Source: Sphagnum compactum
Lineage: Eukaryota > Bryophyta > Sphagnopsida > Sphagnales
Length of the DNA stretch: 64,000 bases
Direction of reading: 5' to 3'
Assembly (NCBI GenBank): GCA_965153455.1
Contig: OZ234499.1
Location: 9,358,271 to 9,422,270 of the forward strand
The position numbers were made by a program, and so were the translations under genes. How positions within the stretch are numbered: the first letter of the stretch is position 1; each line of letters begins with the position of its first letter. The notes under the pieces are model-generated. The model ran no database searches. It had not been told where the DNA came from and saw nothing but the letters and a program-made list of their open reading frames with translations. Of this stretch, positions 47,481 through 58,615 are shown piece after piece.

Positions 47481-47939
47481 TACTCCCACCTCAAAACTTT
47501 CACATATTGTTTGTTTTATCCCTCAAGTGCATGAAACTAGAAAACATGTATCTAAATTTTTAAATTTTTTTGTAATCCAACACATCAAAAAAGTTTACTT
47601 CAAGACCTTGTGGCTATTGTAGCAAGTCTTTGAAAAAGCATCATTTGTCCTTCTTCTAAAATGCTTTCTCCAAATTTGAATTGGAAAAGAAAAATATATC
47701 ATTTGAAGGTGACAAATGACAAAAGTTCCTAATTCCACACCAAATAATAGAAATTACCAATTTATCTTTTATGAAGATATTTGTCAAAAAAAATTATTTA
47801 AATACAAAGATGATGGGTTCTATATTGGAGCTTTTAAATATGGAAATTTTTATTTGATGTCTTGTGATGATCAATTAATACATATTGATATTTTTGTCAC
47901 ACATCGTAATTTCCCATGTCTTGCTTATGGCTCTTCTTG

Positions 47940-48817
47940 GGTGCCATCTGAAACTCCCAAGAAGTGAATCGAGCTCTACCGAAGCTCTGATACCAAGTGA
48001 CGCACCCCTAAGTTCTTAGTTAGACCCAAGATGGGTCTAAGTTACTTAAACATCGGAATTGTGAGGAACTCGGGGCACACTCCCAGCTCTCAGCACTAAA
48101 AGGGGTAAAGGGGCATGCTGAAGCTCCGTGATGGGACTAGGAAGAATGACAAGCTTTAGTTACTCACTCAAATCTGCATCAAACCAACCAACAAGTTGGT
48201 TAGTTCACTTTCTAGATCACCTTTAGTGCTAGGACAAGCCACGGGCAACTCTGGACTCACAAAACTCACCACGGCCCGGACTCGGGGGAAGCCACCACCT
48301 TCTTCAATATAGTATTCTCTGCGTCTCTCTTCAGAGCTTACATTCGAATGGCTTTTTGTCCCGGGACTCCCAAAGAGGAATCCCGAAACTGTCCCGGTTT
48401 GAACTCCCATAACTTTGCGAGACTATAACTCTTTGCTCAAACCTTCGATTGGGACGAGGTCTAAAGCAAAGTTGTAGCTCTCGTCGAGAACTTTCCAACG
48501 GTGTGTTGCACTTTACCTGAACGCACCAGGGTCGGGTCAATTCCAAACTTTTAGTGGTCGGGAGGCAAACTGCCAATTTGACTCCTGGGCCTTCTTTTGG
48601 CCTTAACTTGTGCTGCAGATGTCCAAATGATTCAAACGAGCCCATTTTCGACATCTACATTTCAATAGTTTTTCAGTGATATAAAGACCTCCTCAATGCA
48701 AGGTGTTTGGCCCCTGCAATCGAACTCTGAAGTTTCAGGAGTCTCGGAGGACTCCCAAGTCCCCATTTTGGGAGTGTGAGTCTCATCCTCACACTCTCTC
48801 AAAGTAGGGTTGTGACA
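47940..48817 (-). mobile_element. LTR retrotransposon 5' end: LTR plus primer binding site
   Basis: Read on the - strand, an LTR runs from TGTCACAACCC (48817) to GGGGTGCGTCA (47998), about 820 bp. Two bases later comes TGGTATCAGAGC (47995-47984), the plant initiator-methionine tRNA primer binding site used by many Ty1/copia and some gypsy elements. About 37 bases further an ATG (47947) opens MAPKKSHKQDMGNYDV and then stops, which may be the broken start of gag. No second LTR of this family was found to the left within the window, so the element is truncated or its internal part is decayed beyond recognition. Frames inside the LTR are incidental. Confidence 0.8.
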
Positions 48818-49443
48818 GCAATGAAGTTTGAAGACTCACCTTGCCAAACTTGGCTACAAGCTTGAAATTGCATTACAATTGAAATGCAAAGGCACTGTAA
48901 TAGAAAAACAAGCTAAATTGTACTTGAGAAACATTATAATAGCTAGAAGATAAAAACTCCATTGTGATGGAGATACGAAAGCATTGTACTAGTTGAAAGA
49001 CAAAAATTCAACTGTGATGGAGATGCAAAAGCACGTGGCATAATTGGAAAATAGAAAATATAAAAAAAACATTGAAGTTGTATTACAAGTGAGATGTAGA
49101 AGTGTAATTCATGAAAGACAAAAGTTGCATTATAAGAAACATAGTTGTAGAAGTGTCGAAAGTAGGAATGTGCATTGTGCACATACAACATGCGAAGCTC
49201 TCAAACCCTAATGTGTCACATGAGAAAACAACAAATTCATAAACAACAACCTAAAAACAAAAAAAGAAAAAAAGAAAAGAAAAAGATAATGACACAAACT
49301 TTTTGAACATAGATAAAGGAGATAGGACATGCATAGTTGAACATGAAGAACCACAAATTGTTGAACACAAATGAAGGAAATTGAACATGAAGAATGAAAT
49401 TCATGCAACAAATTTTAGAAATGAAATGAAATACCTCCTTAAG
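48818..49443. other. A-rich intergenic DNA
   Basis: A loosely repetitive stretch with phrases such as ATTGTGATGGAGATRCRAAAGCA recurring near 48960 and 49010. No gene. Confidence 0.4.
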
Positions 49444-49735
49444 TTAGAGAAGTTCAACATTCAATGCAATCAAAAGCTCAACATTTAGCATAATTGTAAG
49501 CTCAACTTTGAACATTGTTAAAAGTTCAACATTAAGTGTAGCTAAAAATTTAACCTTGAACATAATTGATAGTTCAACATTTAACACAACTAAAAGTTCA
49601 ACCTTCAACACCATTGAAATTTGAAAGTTCAACACTCAACAACACCCAAAACCAATATTCAATAGTTCAACATTCAATGGTGTTGAAAGCTCAACATTCA
49701 ATAACATTGAAAGTTCAACATTCAACATTGCTAAT
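49444..49735. repeat. 24-bp minisatellite, about 12 copies
   Basis: The phrase AGTTCAACATT/AGCTCAACATT recurs at exact 24-base steps (49452, 49476, 49500, 49524) and continues with more drift to about 49735. Because 24 is a multiple of three, the - strand shows a degenerate 8-residue repeat (LNVELLIA, FKVELTIM). No start or domain supports a gene. Confidence 0.85.
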
Positions 49736-50124
49736 GAAAATCTTGTGAACAACTAGACATGATACACATGCAAGCTTTGTCGTAGCTTGGAAAAAGACCA
49801 AACCTAAACTAAAACCCAAAATCCTAACGCAAGCTCCATATCTAAACCTTAAACCTTAAGCATTAGATATGCATATACATATGCCCACAATCTATATCCG
49901 GGTGGGCCCTTAATAACTTTAGTTGGTGGATATGCATGTTAATGATCACACAAGGACATGTGATTGCACAAGGACATTTGAGTACCAATTATTGTTTGAA
50001 CGCCTTCCACTAGATATGTACAAACCTGGATATTAAAAAAAAACCAAGATTTTGGATATGTTTAGGTGCATATCTGATTTCTAACTAAATTCATATCCGG
50101 ATTTTTTGATATTTGGACAACATT
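49736..50124. other. intergenic, no recognised feature
   Basis: AT-rich DNA with no open frame of note. It may be decayed upstream sequence of the gypsy element that follows. Confidence 0.4.
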
Positions 50125-50716
50125 GGTCAAAACCCAATGATGTTTGCAAGATTGCTAGATGGGATTTATTATAGGAGTACGAGTTCACCATCAAGTATCA
50201 AATAGGGAAAAAACATGAAAATGTTAATGCCTTTTCACAAGATTATGAAGAGATGGGATATTATTCAAAGATGATGATTTTTGATGAAAAATTCTTTGCA
50301 TTCCATGTAAAACAAGTGCCAAAAAAATATTAAAAAATGGAAGATTATCTTTTACATCACAAATTTCCTTAGGAAACCAACAAACGATGAAAAGGAAGAT
50401 TACCTTTAAGTCTCATACCTACATCATTTTTGGGGACTATATTTAACATTAAGGGCAAGATGTTCCAATCATCCTTTTTGAATTCCATGAAGGTGCTTGT
50501 GGAGACCATTTTGGGAAGAACTATTATAATGAAAATATTGCAAGGTAGGTATAATCTAACATTTTAGAAGATGTTTTGAACAAAGAAGTGAAGGTACCTA
50601 AAGAATTGCAAAAATGGGACAAAAAGATACATCATGTAATGTGAGTGTACAATTCCACATTCAAATCATCCATGGGATTTTACTCGCATATGGGGTGGAC
50701 CATGGAGTTGACATTA
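50125..50716 (+). mobile_element. Ty3/gypsy pol remnant, RNase H to integrase part (left of CACTA)
   Basis: Frames on the + strand give an RNase H tail, KIARWDLLL-stop-EYEFTIKYQIGKKHENVNAF (stop at 50170), as in Ty3/gypsy polyproteins. An integrase zinc-binding-like stretch follows, with MKVLVETILGRTIIMKILQG at about 50485-50545. Just before the CACTA insertion comes GFYSHMGWTMELTL (50673-50714), corresponding to the integrase region before the PIEYEV motif. Many stops show it is dead. It continues at 53939-54345 beyond the inserted transposon. The 5' half of the element and its 5' LTR are not recognised. Confidence 0.7.
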
Positions 50717-51124
50717 CACTAGAAGAAAAACATGTATTTTCGACTAGTCTTTGCAACTGAATTTTAGTCGCAAGAGACATTTTGCAACTAAAATCCTTTT
50801 AGTCGCCTAAGACAAGTCGCATGTGATAAACTAGTCGCAAATGACAGAGGGTATTGTATGAAAAAAAGTCAACAAATACATTTCATCCTTTGACTCCATT
50901 GTATACGTATTGTCACATGCGACTAAGATGCAACTATTTTGGTCACAATTGAGGGCAAATGATGTGTTGCCACGTGTCTTAATATTTGATTATTTATATT
51001 ATTATTATTATTATTACTATTATTATTTTGAATCAATCTAGGACGTACAATTCAAATACTTGGATGATTTTATATTATGACACGTGGCCCAATGTAAGTA
51101 TGCCACGTGGCATAAAAATATTAA

Positions 51125-51355
51125 TATTAGGTTGGTAGGTACCGAGGTAGGTACATAAATATGTGCCTCCAAACCTAGGCTACATACCAACCTACTAAAT
51201 TAGGTAAAAAAATAAGTAGGTAGGTTCTACCTTCTTAGGTTAAATACCTACTCATATAGGTAGGTGCTTAGGTAGGTAGGTACATAGGTCGACCTAGGTG
51301 GGTAGGTCAAACTAAGTACCTACCTAGCTAGGTAGATAAGTAGGTTGGGAAGGTA
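51125..51355. repeat. TAGG-rich simple repeat inside the CACTA element
   Basis: Interrupted GTAGGTAGG and CCTACC units occur in both orientations, so the region can fold on itself. Confidence 0.75.
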
Positions 51356-52559
51356 AGTACTTTTAAAATGTGCATAATTTATTTTTTTGTTTTGGGTTGA
51401 GCTTTTATTAGCCCATCCCATCCATGTGCACAAATTTCTTAATGTGAAATTGGATGATCACACCCCCTTGTTTATATAATGTTCAAAATAGGAATGAAGA
51501 ACAAACAATATGGGATAAGTTTTGAAGTTAAAGCTCTTGACAAACTAAGTTGTAATTCCAAAACTTTTTCATGTCTTACTTTTTTAGTTTTTAAATTTCT
51601 TAACAATTCAAGTACTAGATAATTAGAAAATCATTTAACTAATAATGATTAAATATACATATTTAAATTATAAAGTACACACTACAAATATTCAATATTC
51701 ATTATCAATTACTTAAATAAACAATAACTTCTTAATCTTTAACAAACTAGCTATCTAGTCATTCCCAAATTATTAAAAAATAACTCATAAATAATTAAAT
51801 AAATAAAATATTTAAAAAGATTTTACTACTTTTTAGAATCTGATTGAAGTATATATAATATATTCAATGTAAAATTAATTTAATGAATATAATTTAAATT
51901 TGAAATATTTTAAATTTTTACGTTAAAATTATAAGTAATGAATTAACAATGGTTATTAGAAAGTAAATTTTTACACAGATTTTTAAAAAATGATTATTCA
52001 ACTAATTACATTACTTATTCTATAATTACATTTATTGTCGTAAAAATTATTATAGGTCAAGTAATTTTTTCTCTTGGTAATTATTGACTATAAATACAAT
52101 AATTTGTTAAACATAACATTAATTTTCATTATTACTGTAAAATTACTATAAAATATTTATCATAGATGATTAATCAAAGAATTTTTTTAGAATAATAATA
52201 TTATATAATAATTCGTGAAATTAAAATCAGTAAAAAATTTATTTTAACTATATTATTTTTTTCAATTTTTTAATTCAGGTTTGAAGTTATAAATTACATA
52301 GTGCAAATAATTATGTTCAATTAGAAAATAATTATGCACCTACTAATTAATTCTTATTTGAAGTAATTAAAATGATTTTAAAGTAATGTCACGTTAATTA
52401 CATTAATTAATTTCTTTTAGTATAGAAATATAAATTATATAATATACAAATCTATGGTATAACAATAATTATTTAATGTAACTTAGATTTAATAAACATA
52501 ATCATTTATAATTATTAATAAAAGTGATTTATTATGGATTGTAGTAGAAAAAAAACCCT

Positions 52560-53600
52560 TAAAACTCAATCAATAATTTTTTGAATTAAAATATAAATTT
52601 AAAATTCCAAAATAGTATTCAGAATTCAAATATCAACTTTTAGATCAAATAAGTTTTTTGAAGTTAAATAACAAATTTCAGAATTGAATGTCAATTTTCA
52701 GATTTAAATAATAATATTGAAAATTAAAATGTCCATTCTAAGATTCAATTAATAATTTACTAAATTGAAATATTAATTTCAAGAATCCAAAATAATAATT
52801 TGGAATTCAAAATTCAACTTTCAAATCAAATAATTTCTGAAAATTTAAATTTAAATCTTCAAAAATCAAACATCAAATTTCAAGTTCAAATAAAAATATT
52901 TAAAATCAAAATGTTGATTTTTAGAATCAATAATGTTTTTAGAATTGAAATACTATTTTTTAGATTCGAAAATAGTAATTTAAAATTCAAATATCAAGTT
53001 TTAGATCAAATAATTTTTTTGAATTTAATTAACAATCTCCAGAATTGAAATGTCAATTTTCAAATTCAAGTAACAATATTCAAAATTGAAAAGTCCATTT
53101 TTAGACTCAATTAACAATTTTCAGACTTGAAGTATTAATTTTGAGAATCCAAAATAATAATTTGGAATTGAAATTTCAGGTTCAAATCAAATGATTATTA
53201 AAATTTAACTGCAAAAATTTCAGAGTTGAAATGTGAATTTTCATATTCATATAAAGTATTCAAAATAAAATGTCCATTTTTATAATCAATTAATAATTTT
53301 CTGAGTTGCGATACTAATTTTTGGATTCGAAAATATTAACTCAGAGTTGAAATATCAATTTTTAGATCAAATAAACTTTTTTGAATTTAAATTAAAAAAT
53401 CATATTCAAATAAAAAATTCGAAATTCAAATAATGTTTTAAACAATTGAAATAACAATTTTCAAATTCAAATATCAAGTTTCAAATTCAAATATTTTTTT
53501 AAAAATTAAAATAGTAGTTTTCAGAATTGAAATATCAATTTTCAGATTTGAATAAAAAATTCAAAGTTCAAATACTAATTTTGAGATTCATTATATGAAC
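52560..53600. repeat. satellite-like array, 180-bp unit with 361-bp dimer, inside the CACTA element
   Basis: An anchor phrase ATCAAnTTTTAGATCAAAT or its variant recurs at 52633, 52814, 52994, 53176, 53355 and 53535, with steps of 181, 180, 182, 179 and 180 bases. Odd-numbered units share GAATCCAAAATAATAATTTG and even-numbered units share GATTCGAAAATA, so units 1/3 and 2/4 pair as a 361-bp dimer. Each unit is itself built of related pieces of about 30-40 bases (GAATTGAAATATCAATTTTC-like). It is very AT-rich and has no gene. Confidence 0.8.
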
Positions 53601-53938
53601 AATATACACACGTATGCATATTATACATATATATAATTTTAGTACATACATTTAAATACACCATATGTCATTGTAGAATACCTTTAGGATGCAACTAGTT
53701 TGGGTGATTAGTGCGATTAATGGGACATATCAACCTGTTAATGGATGAAAACATATGTAAAATTGATCCAACCAATAGGATGAAATTTTTTAATAGGTGC
53801 ATCATAGTTGTGAAAATGACGAAAATAGTTGAAATTTGGTCTTGTAGTTACAAATATTCCCAAATTTAGTTGCAAACGACTGTAAGTCACATGTAGTCGT
53901 AAATGGAGTGGTTACATTTTGGCTGATTTCTACTAGTG

Positions 53939-54345
53939 TTACCCATTGAATATGAGGTCATGACTTCTACCACATTGGAATGACATTGGTTATGAACGGA
54001 AGAACTTCAACACAAAAAAAATAAATAGAGTTGGTGGTGTTTGAAAAAAACCATTTGTGAACTCAACATGCCATTGAATTAGCCCAAGGACATTAAAATT
54101 GTTTTTTGACAAAAAGTTGAAACCACAAAAATTCCAAGAAAGAGATTTCGTAATGATATATATGATAATTGCCACAATTGAAAAACTTTTAAAATTTTAT
54201 TTTTGAATGGTTTGGGCCATTCATCATTATGAAAAACGTTTTTGACAACAACACATATGAATTGGCTCATTTCAATGGAAAGGAATTTGAAAAGATTAAC
54301 AATGATAAATTCAAGCATTTTCCACAATGGTTAAACTATTTTTCC
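53939..54345 (+). mobile_element. Ty3/gypsy pol remnant, integrase C-terminal part (right of CACTA)
   Basis: The frame resumes exactly at the second TTA with PIEYEVM (53942-53962), the motif that follows the left part in Ty3/gypsy integrases. Further on comes GPFIIMKNVFDNNTYELAHF, then NGKEFEKINNDKFKHF (about 54205-54318), the usual C-terminal end of such polyproteins. Stops and frameshifts are present. Together with 50125-50716 this is one element interrupted by the CACTA insertion. Confidence 0.7.
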
Positions 54346-54399
54346 AAGGGTGTCACAACAAAATAATCGTGTTCGTTGATGTAAGAAAAAAATTGATTA

Positions 54400-54935
54400 T
54401 TAAAATCAAAATTTATAAATAATAATAATTACAGCCTAGGGTTGAAAGATGAGTAGATATGACAAACAAATAATGACTTTATGGGCCTTATCTATTATGA
54501 TCTTTCGACTAAGGACCTACTTTGAATTCATGTATACATTAATTAATTAATTTTAATTAAACATAAATAAAAGTTGATTAATTTGACCTCACTTGAAACA
54601 AACACTAGATTCTTGGAAAACAAATGTCACATGATATAAAGGTTCATCCATGAAAAGGATGAAAGTTTTAAAAGTAAAATAGGTGACATATATTAATTGC
54701 CTAGAGTTAATGAATGATAATATTTATTATATTCAAATAAAAAAGGTGAATAATTCAATTTTTTTTTTCAAATATCTAAATGATAATGGGTGGAGCTTAG
54801 GTCTCATTCTTCATTTTCATATTTTCATGTTGTTACTCTATCATTAAGCCTTGTGATAAGACTATAATGTCTAATGAACTTATGACACAATAAACCCATG
54901 TGTTAGTCGATTGTGAAAGAGCACAAAAAAAAAGC
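54400..54935 (+). repeat. LTR-like repeat after the gypsy pol, copy A
   Basis: It directly follows the pol end and is related over most of its length to 57800-58615: ACTTTATGGGCC, AGGTTCATCCATG(A/G)AA(A)GGATGA, TTAATGAATGATAAT, CATTAAGC(C/G)TTGT(G/A)ATAAGA. Its place after the pol makes it the likely 3' LTR of the gypsy element. Exact edges were not determined. Confidence 0.55.
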
Positions 54936-55807
54936 TTATACTCAGTTTACCACCAAAATTGGTGGAAATACTAGTTTGGGTCTCAGTTATTTCGTTTTGT
55001 AAAATTTCATTCCCAGTTCGTGTTTGATACCCTATTATGCCGAAACTGGCCGTTCTCGCCCCCCTAATGTTTAGGCCGTTCTCGCCCTCTAATCGTGTGA
55101 CTTTATGGATAACTGTATTGTGAGGAGCATTTTCTAATTCAGACTGTTGGGTGGAAGGAACAGGCCGTGTCTCTTGCAAAATCAAGTTGTGTTCACAGAC
55201 ACCAAAAAGCCATGCAGACCAAGACCTTATTATACAACCAAGCTGATTTTGTCTAGTTTTTGGAAAGGAGTAGGATGACTAAATCATTCTTCAAGATGGT
55301 ATAGAATACGCAACAGCACTGTTTCCAGGGTCCTGACCTATCTAACCTAGTGATTTTTTTGATGGTGAAAATTCGCCATTTTATCAAAAATATCTTGGGA
55401 AAAGAATATTCTGTCATATATTCCCTGGTTTTTCTGAAAAAAAATCACCGCAAAACGAAAATTAAAAAACCTGCAAAAAGAAAATCATCACAATTGCCAA
55501 CAATATGAAAGGGCACTTAAGATTTTCTACTTTCATTATTCAATATTCTCAGATTTGGCTAAATATACATATGGATAATTGCCACTTGATCGCAACATCA
55601 CAAAATTGGGGGGAAAAAAAATTGATCTAACCTTGACACAATGGTCCTAAACAGAGTTTGGCTGCCATTAGAAACAGCACTAGAACCTCAACAGTTATCA
55701 GGGCAGGTTTTTTGGATTCATAATTGTGATTATTCAAAAATCAAAGACTCAGTTATGGTATATAATCACAGTTGTCATTTTAAGAAAAAAAAACAAATAA
55801 CCGACAA
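54936..55807. other. intergenic, no recognised gene
   Basis: A direct GGCCGTTCTCGCCC phrase occurs twice near 55045 and 55075. A - strand frame at 54880-55185 overlaps repeat DNA and has no known domain. Confidence 0.35.
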
Positions 55808-55815
55808 TAATAAAA

Positions 55816-56096
55816 GGAAAATTTTAAATTCACACCTTTTTTGGTTAAATTCACACCCTTCGTGTGTCCGATTTTATGCAGATTAAACTTTAAGAGTATG
55901 TTCCTTTACCAGTTCAATTACTTCTGCGGGCAAGTTCTCGAGTTGTGCCCTGATTGATCACAGACCCCACTATTGTGTTGCGCATACTGTTTACAGGCGG
56001 GCGAGGCAAACACACTCAAATTTAATCTGCATATAATCGGATGCGCGAAGAAAGGGTGTGAATTTAACCAAAAAAGGTGTGAATTTAAAATTTTCC
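55816..56096. mobile_element. 281-bp foldback TIR element with 8-bp target duplication
   Basis: The left arm (55816-55897) and right arm (56013-56096) are reverse complements. The outer 45 bases (GGAAAATTTTAAATTCACAC onward) are identical and the inner part includes ATGCAGATTAAA. The eight bases before the left arm (55808-55815) and after the right arm (56097-56104) are both TAATAAAA. An 8-bp duplication fits hAT elements; long arms starting GGAAAAT also resemble Mutator-like elements, which usually make 9-bp duplications. No transposase is encoded. The near-perfect arms suggest a fairly recent insertion. Confidence 0.85.
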
Positions 56097-56104
56097 TAAT
56101 AAAA

Positions 56105-57799
56105 CCACCAGTTCATTGCATGTTTTCTCCTGAAAACTGTTCTTCCATTGAATTTAAAGTTTTTGAAATAACAAGGATGGGAGACTCTTTTATTTTGTTT
56201 TTGTTTTTTTGCCCAAGAACAAGAGAAAGGCTCTCTAAACCCCTAAACATAAACCCTAAAACCCTCTCTCAAATTCTGAAATAATTTAAAACTGGAAACC
56301 GACGGTTCTTTATGATTTCAAATGACCACCCCATGGGGGCCACAACACAGGTCCAAAAGTCCCTCCAGTTTCTTGTCACAATTTGTGAAACTAGTGTCTA
56401 TAGTAGGCTTGTGGTGGCCCTAAGTAGGGTTATTGTGCCTCCACTCCTTACACCTACTTGTAGGCTCCATATAAAGTGTAAGGTACCTCCTAACCCTAAA
56501 GGGCTAGCCATGCCATTATCCATGCATTGATCATTGCCTTTTGATTTTAAAATGTTCAATTAATCATCTGCTTTGTGATTTTTATCTAGTTTGCACCCAT
56601 AGGTAGAGAGATATTCCCAAAATAAAACTTAGGTTTAGACTTTAGATTTGGCTTCACCTTATTTATGCCCTTTATTTCAGGAATGCTTTGCACCTTATGG
56701 CACTATCGTACATTAAATTTTGAGCGCATGGCAATACATTTTATTGGAGTAGGATCATGGAATAAACTTTGACCAAAAAGTTTTTGGGGTTTTTTTGGGA
56801 AAGCACAACAACATACCCAACTAACAAGTTCTTGGCATGTTCTTGGCAGTCAAGCTTAGTGGCAAAGGGTTGGTGACAAGGCCTTTTGTGTGAGTTCGAT
56901 TTGCATGAAGTGAGACTCACGTTGGGATCACCATGGTGGCATGGGAAGTTTAAAACTTGGCAAATTGGGTTTGATTCCCCAATTTGCTTTGTGGACCAGG
57001 TTGTGAGGTTTTGGGATTGGGACAAGTGAGGCTTGTCTTAGGGCAAACTTGGTTTGTTCATTGGGTCAACCCTAGCAACATGGGTGTCACCCACACAAAA
57101 CCTTTTGGAGCAACTTGATGTTGTCTTGGGGCAACATTTGATGTTACATTGCATTTCTTAATGTAGTTTCAAAAAAAATTTAATGTTGTTTTGAGACATC
57201 ACTTGATGTTGTCCTTTGGGACATTGTGGGATGACTTGGAATTGTTCCGAGAATGACTTTTTACAATTGGGCCATGAGCTACGAGGGCGGTTGTGGTCAT
57301 CAAGGTCTTAGACTTGAAAAAGTCCACATTTTAGACTAAGTCCTAGCCTTGTGGAAGCAAGTCTAGATTTACTTCTAATGAGTCAAGTCCAAAGGGGTCT
57401 AGAAAGACTCCATGTTAACCTATGTGTTGTGGGATGTGCTAATAACTAAAAGTTAAAGATTAAGTGGGTGAGGTGCTTGGCAATGTGAGAGCATGAAAAG
57501 TGAACAAAGGGGCATCACAATTAGCAAGGTTTTCATTTGCACAATAGTGGCTTTTAACCTTAAACCTTTTTTAAACTCCCAAGGTCCTAGATAAGGTTAT
57601 ACCATTGAGCCATCACCATGGGGTAGTTTGGAAATTTTTGAACCAAACCATTCCATTCATGCTTGGTGGTTTTCATTCAAATTCATGCATAATTGAGATA
57701 TGGTATTGATAAGTGGTAATGTTGTATACTTAAATGAAAACTCCTTTAAAATGATATGGACATATGGGTCAATCCAAAAGCAATATAACACCAAAAGTG
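56105..57799. other. intergenic with weak repetitive phrases
   Basis: A CAAATTGGGTTTGATTCCCC segment near 56963 resembles a tRNA T-arm with flanking complementary bases, but no cloverleaf could be built. ACTTGATGTTGTC phrases recur between 57050 and 57220. No gene recognised. Confidence 0.35.
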
Positions 57800-58615
57800 G
57801 TTATACTAGAAATAGCAATTTATATTGATTACAACATAAGGTACAAAGATGAATAAATATGATAAATAAATAAACCTTTATGGGCCCTATGCACAAGGAA
57901 CTTCTGATTTGGGACCTTCTTTGGGTGCAATTGTGGTTGAGTTAACTATTTTTAAATTGGGCATAATAAAAATCAATTAGTTTGATCACACTTAAAAACA
58001 AAACACTTGATTTTTATGTGACGGAAATGTCACATAATGTAGAGGTTCATCCATGGAAGGATGAATATTCCAAAAGACTATTGTAGTACCTAGGTTGGTT
58101 AGGTACTAATTAATGATGTTTAAAATTGTTGAAAATTTTGAAAAGTACCTAATTACCATTTCAATTTTTTTTTAAAAATTCCTCAAAGCACATTAGTTTC
58201 ATTATCTAGTATAGTGCCTAATTGTGTAATATTATTTTTTTATTGTTGAAAGTAAATGAAAAAATATAATAATTATTAAGTTTCTTGTTGCCAAACCAAC
58301 CAAGGTACTGTTGTAGAATTTATTTTTTAGTATGGGCCATAATATTTATTGAATTTTAAAATTAATGAATGATAATTTCTATTATATATACATGAAAGGT
58401 GTGAATAATGCATTCACTCTCCTTTCAAATATTTTAACAGGTGGTGGGAAGAGAGTTGTATTCATTGTCCCTTTACATGTTGTCATGTTGTAATTAGTTC
58501 ACCATTAAGCGTTGTAATAAGATTTTGTGTGTAATGCACTTACAAAGTAATATATCCATATATTGTTGTGATTGGGAAGGCATCGAACACAAGGAAAAAC
58601 TTATGCACATTTGGT
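57800..58615 (+). repeat. LTR-like repeat, copy B
   Basis: This is a same-orientation relative of 54400-54935 about 3.4 kb further on, with an extra stretch in its middle. TTTGGTGAGTGATCC follows its right end but is not a clear primer binding site. It is probably a separate insertion of the same family. Confidence 0.5.

Larger units (their letters stand above)
50717..53938. mobile_element. non-autonomous CACTA (En/Spm-type) DNA transposon
   Basis: The left end is CACTAGAAGAAAAACATG. The right end, read inward on the - strand, is CACTAGTAGAAATCAGCC. Both match the CACTA terminal pattern. The three bases before 50717 (TTA) and the three after 53938 (TTA) are a target-site duplication of the expected size. 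Subterminal copies of an AGTCGCAA/TTGCGACT-like motif occur in both orientations at 50740-50935 and, diverged, at 53840-53905, as in CACTA elements where the transposase-associated protein binds. The 3.2-kb interior has no transposase frame. It holds a GTAGGTAGG-rich stretch (51125-51355), a very AT-rich block and a satellite-like array at 52560-53600. Movement would depend on an autonomous relative. Confidence 0.9.

Noticed and set aside
51560-53600. Open frames inside the CACTA element (for example 52800-53048) as transposase
   Set aside because: They translate the AT-rich repeat into Asn/Ile/Phe/Lys-rich strings without any transposase motif.
56955-56990. tRNA gene suggested by GGGTTTGATTCCC
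   Set aside because: Only a T-arm-like hairpin is present; no acceptor, D or anticodon arms could be arranged.
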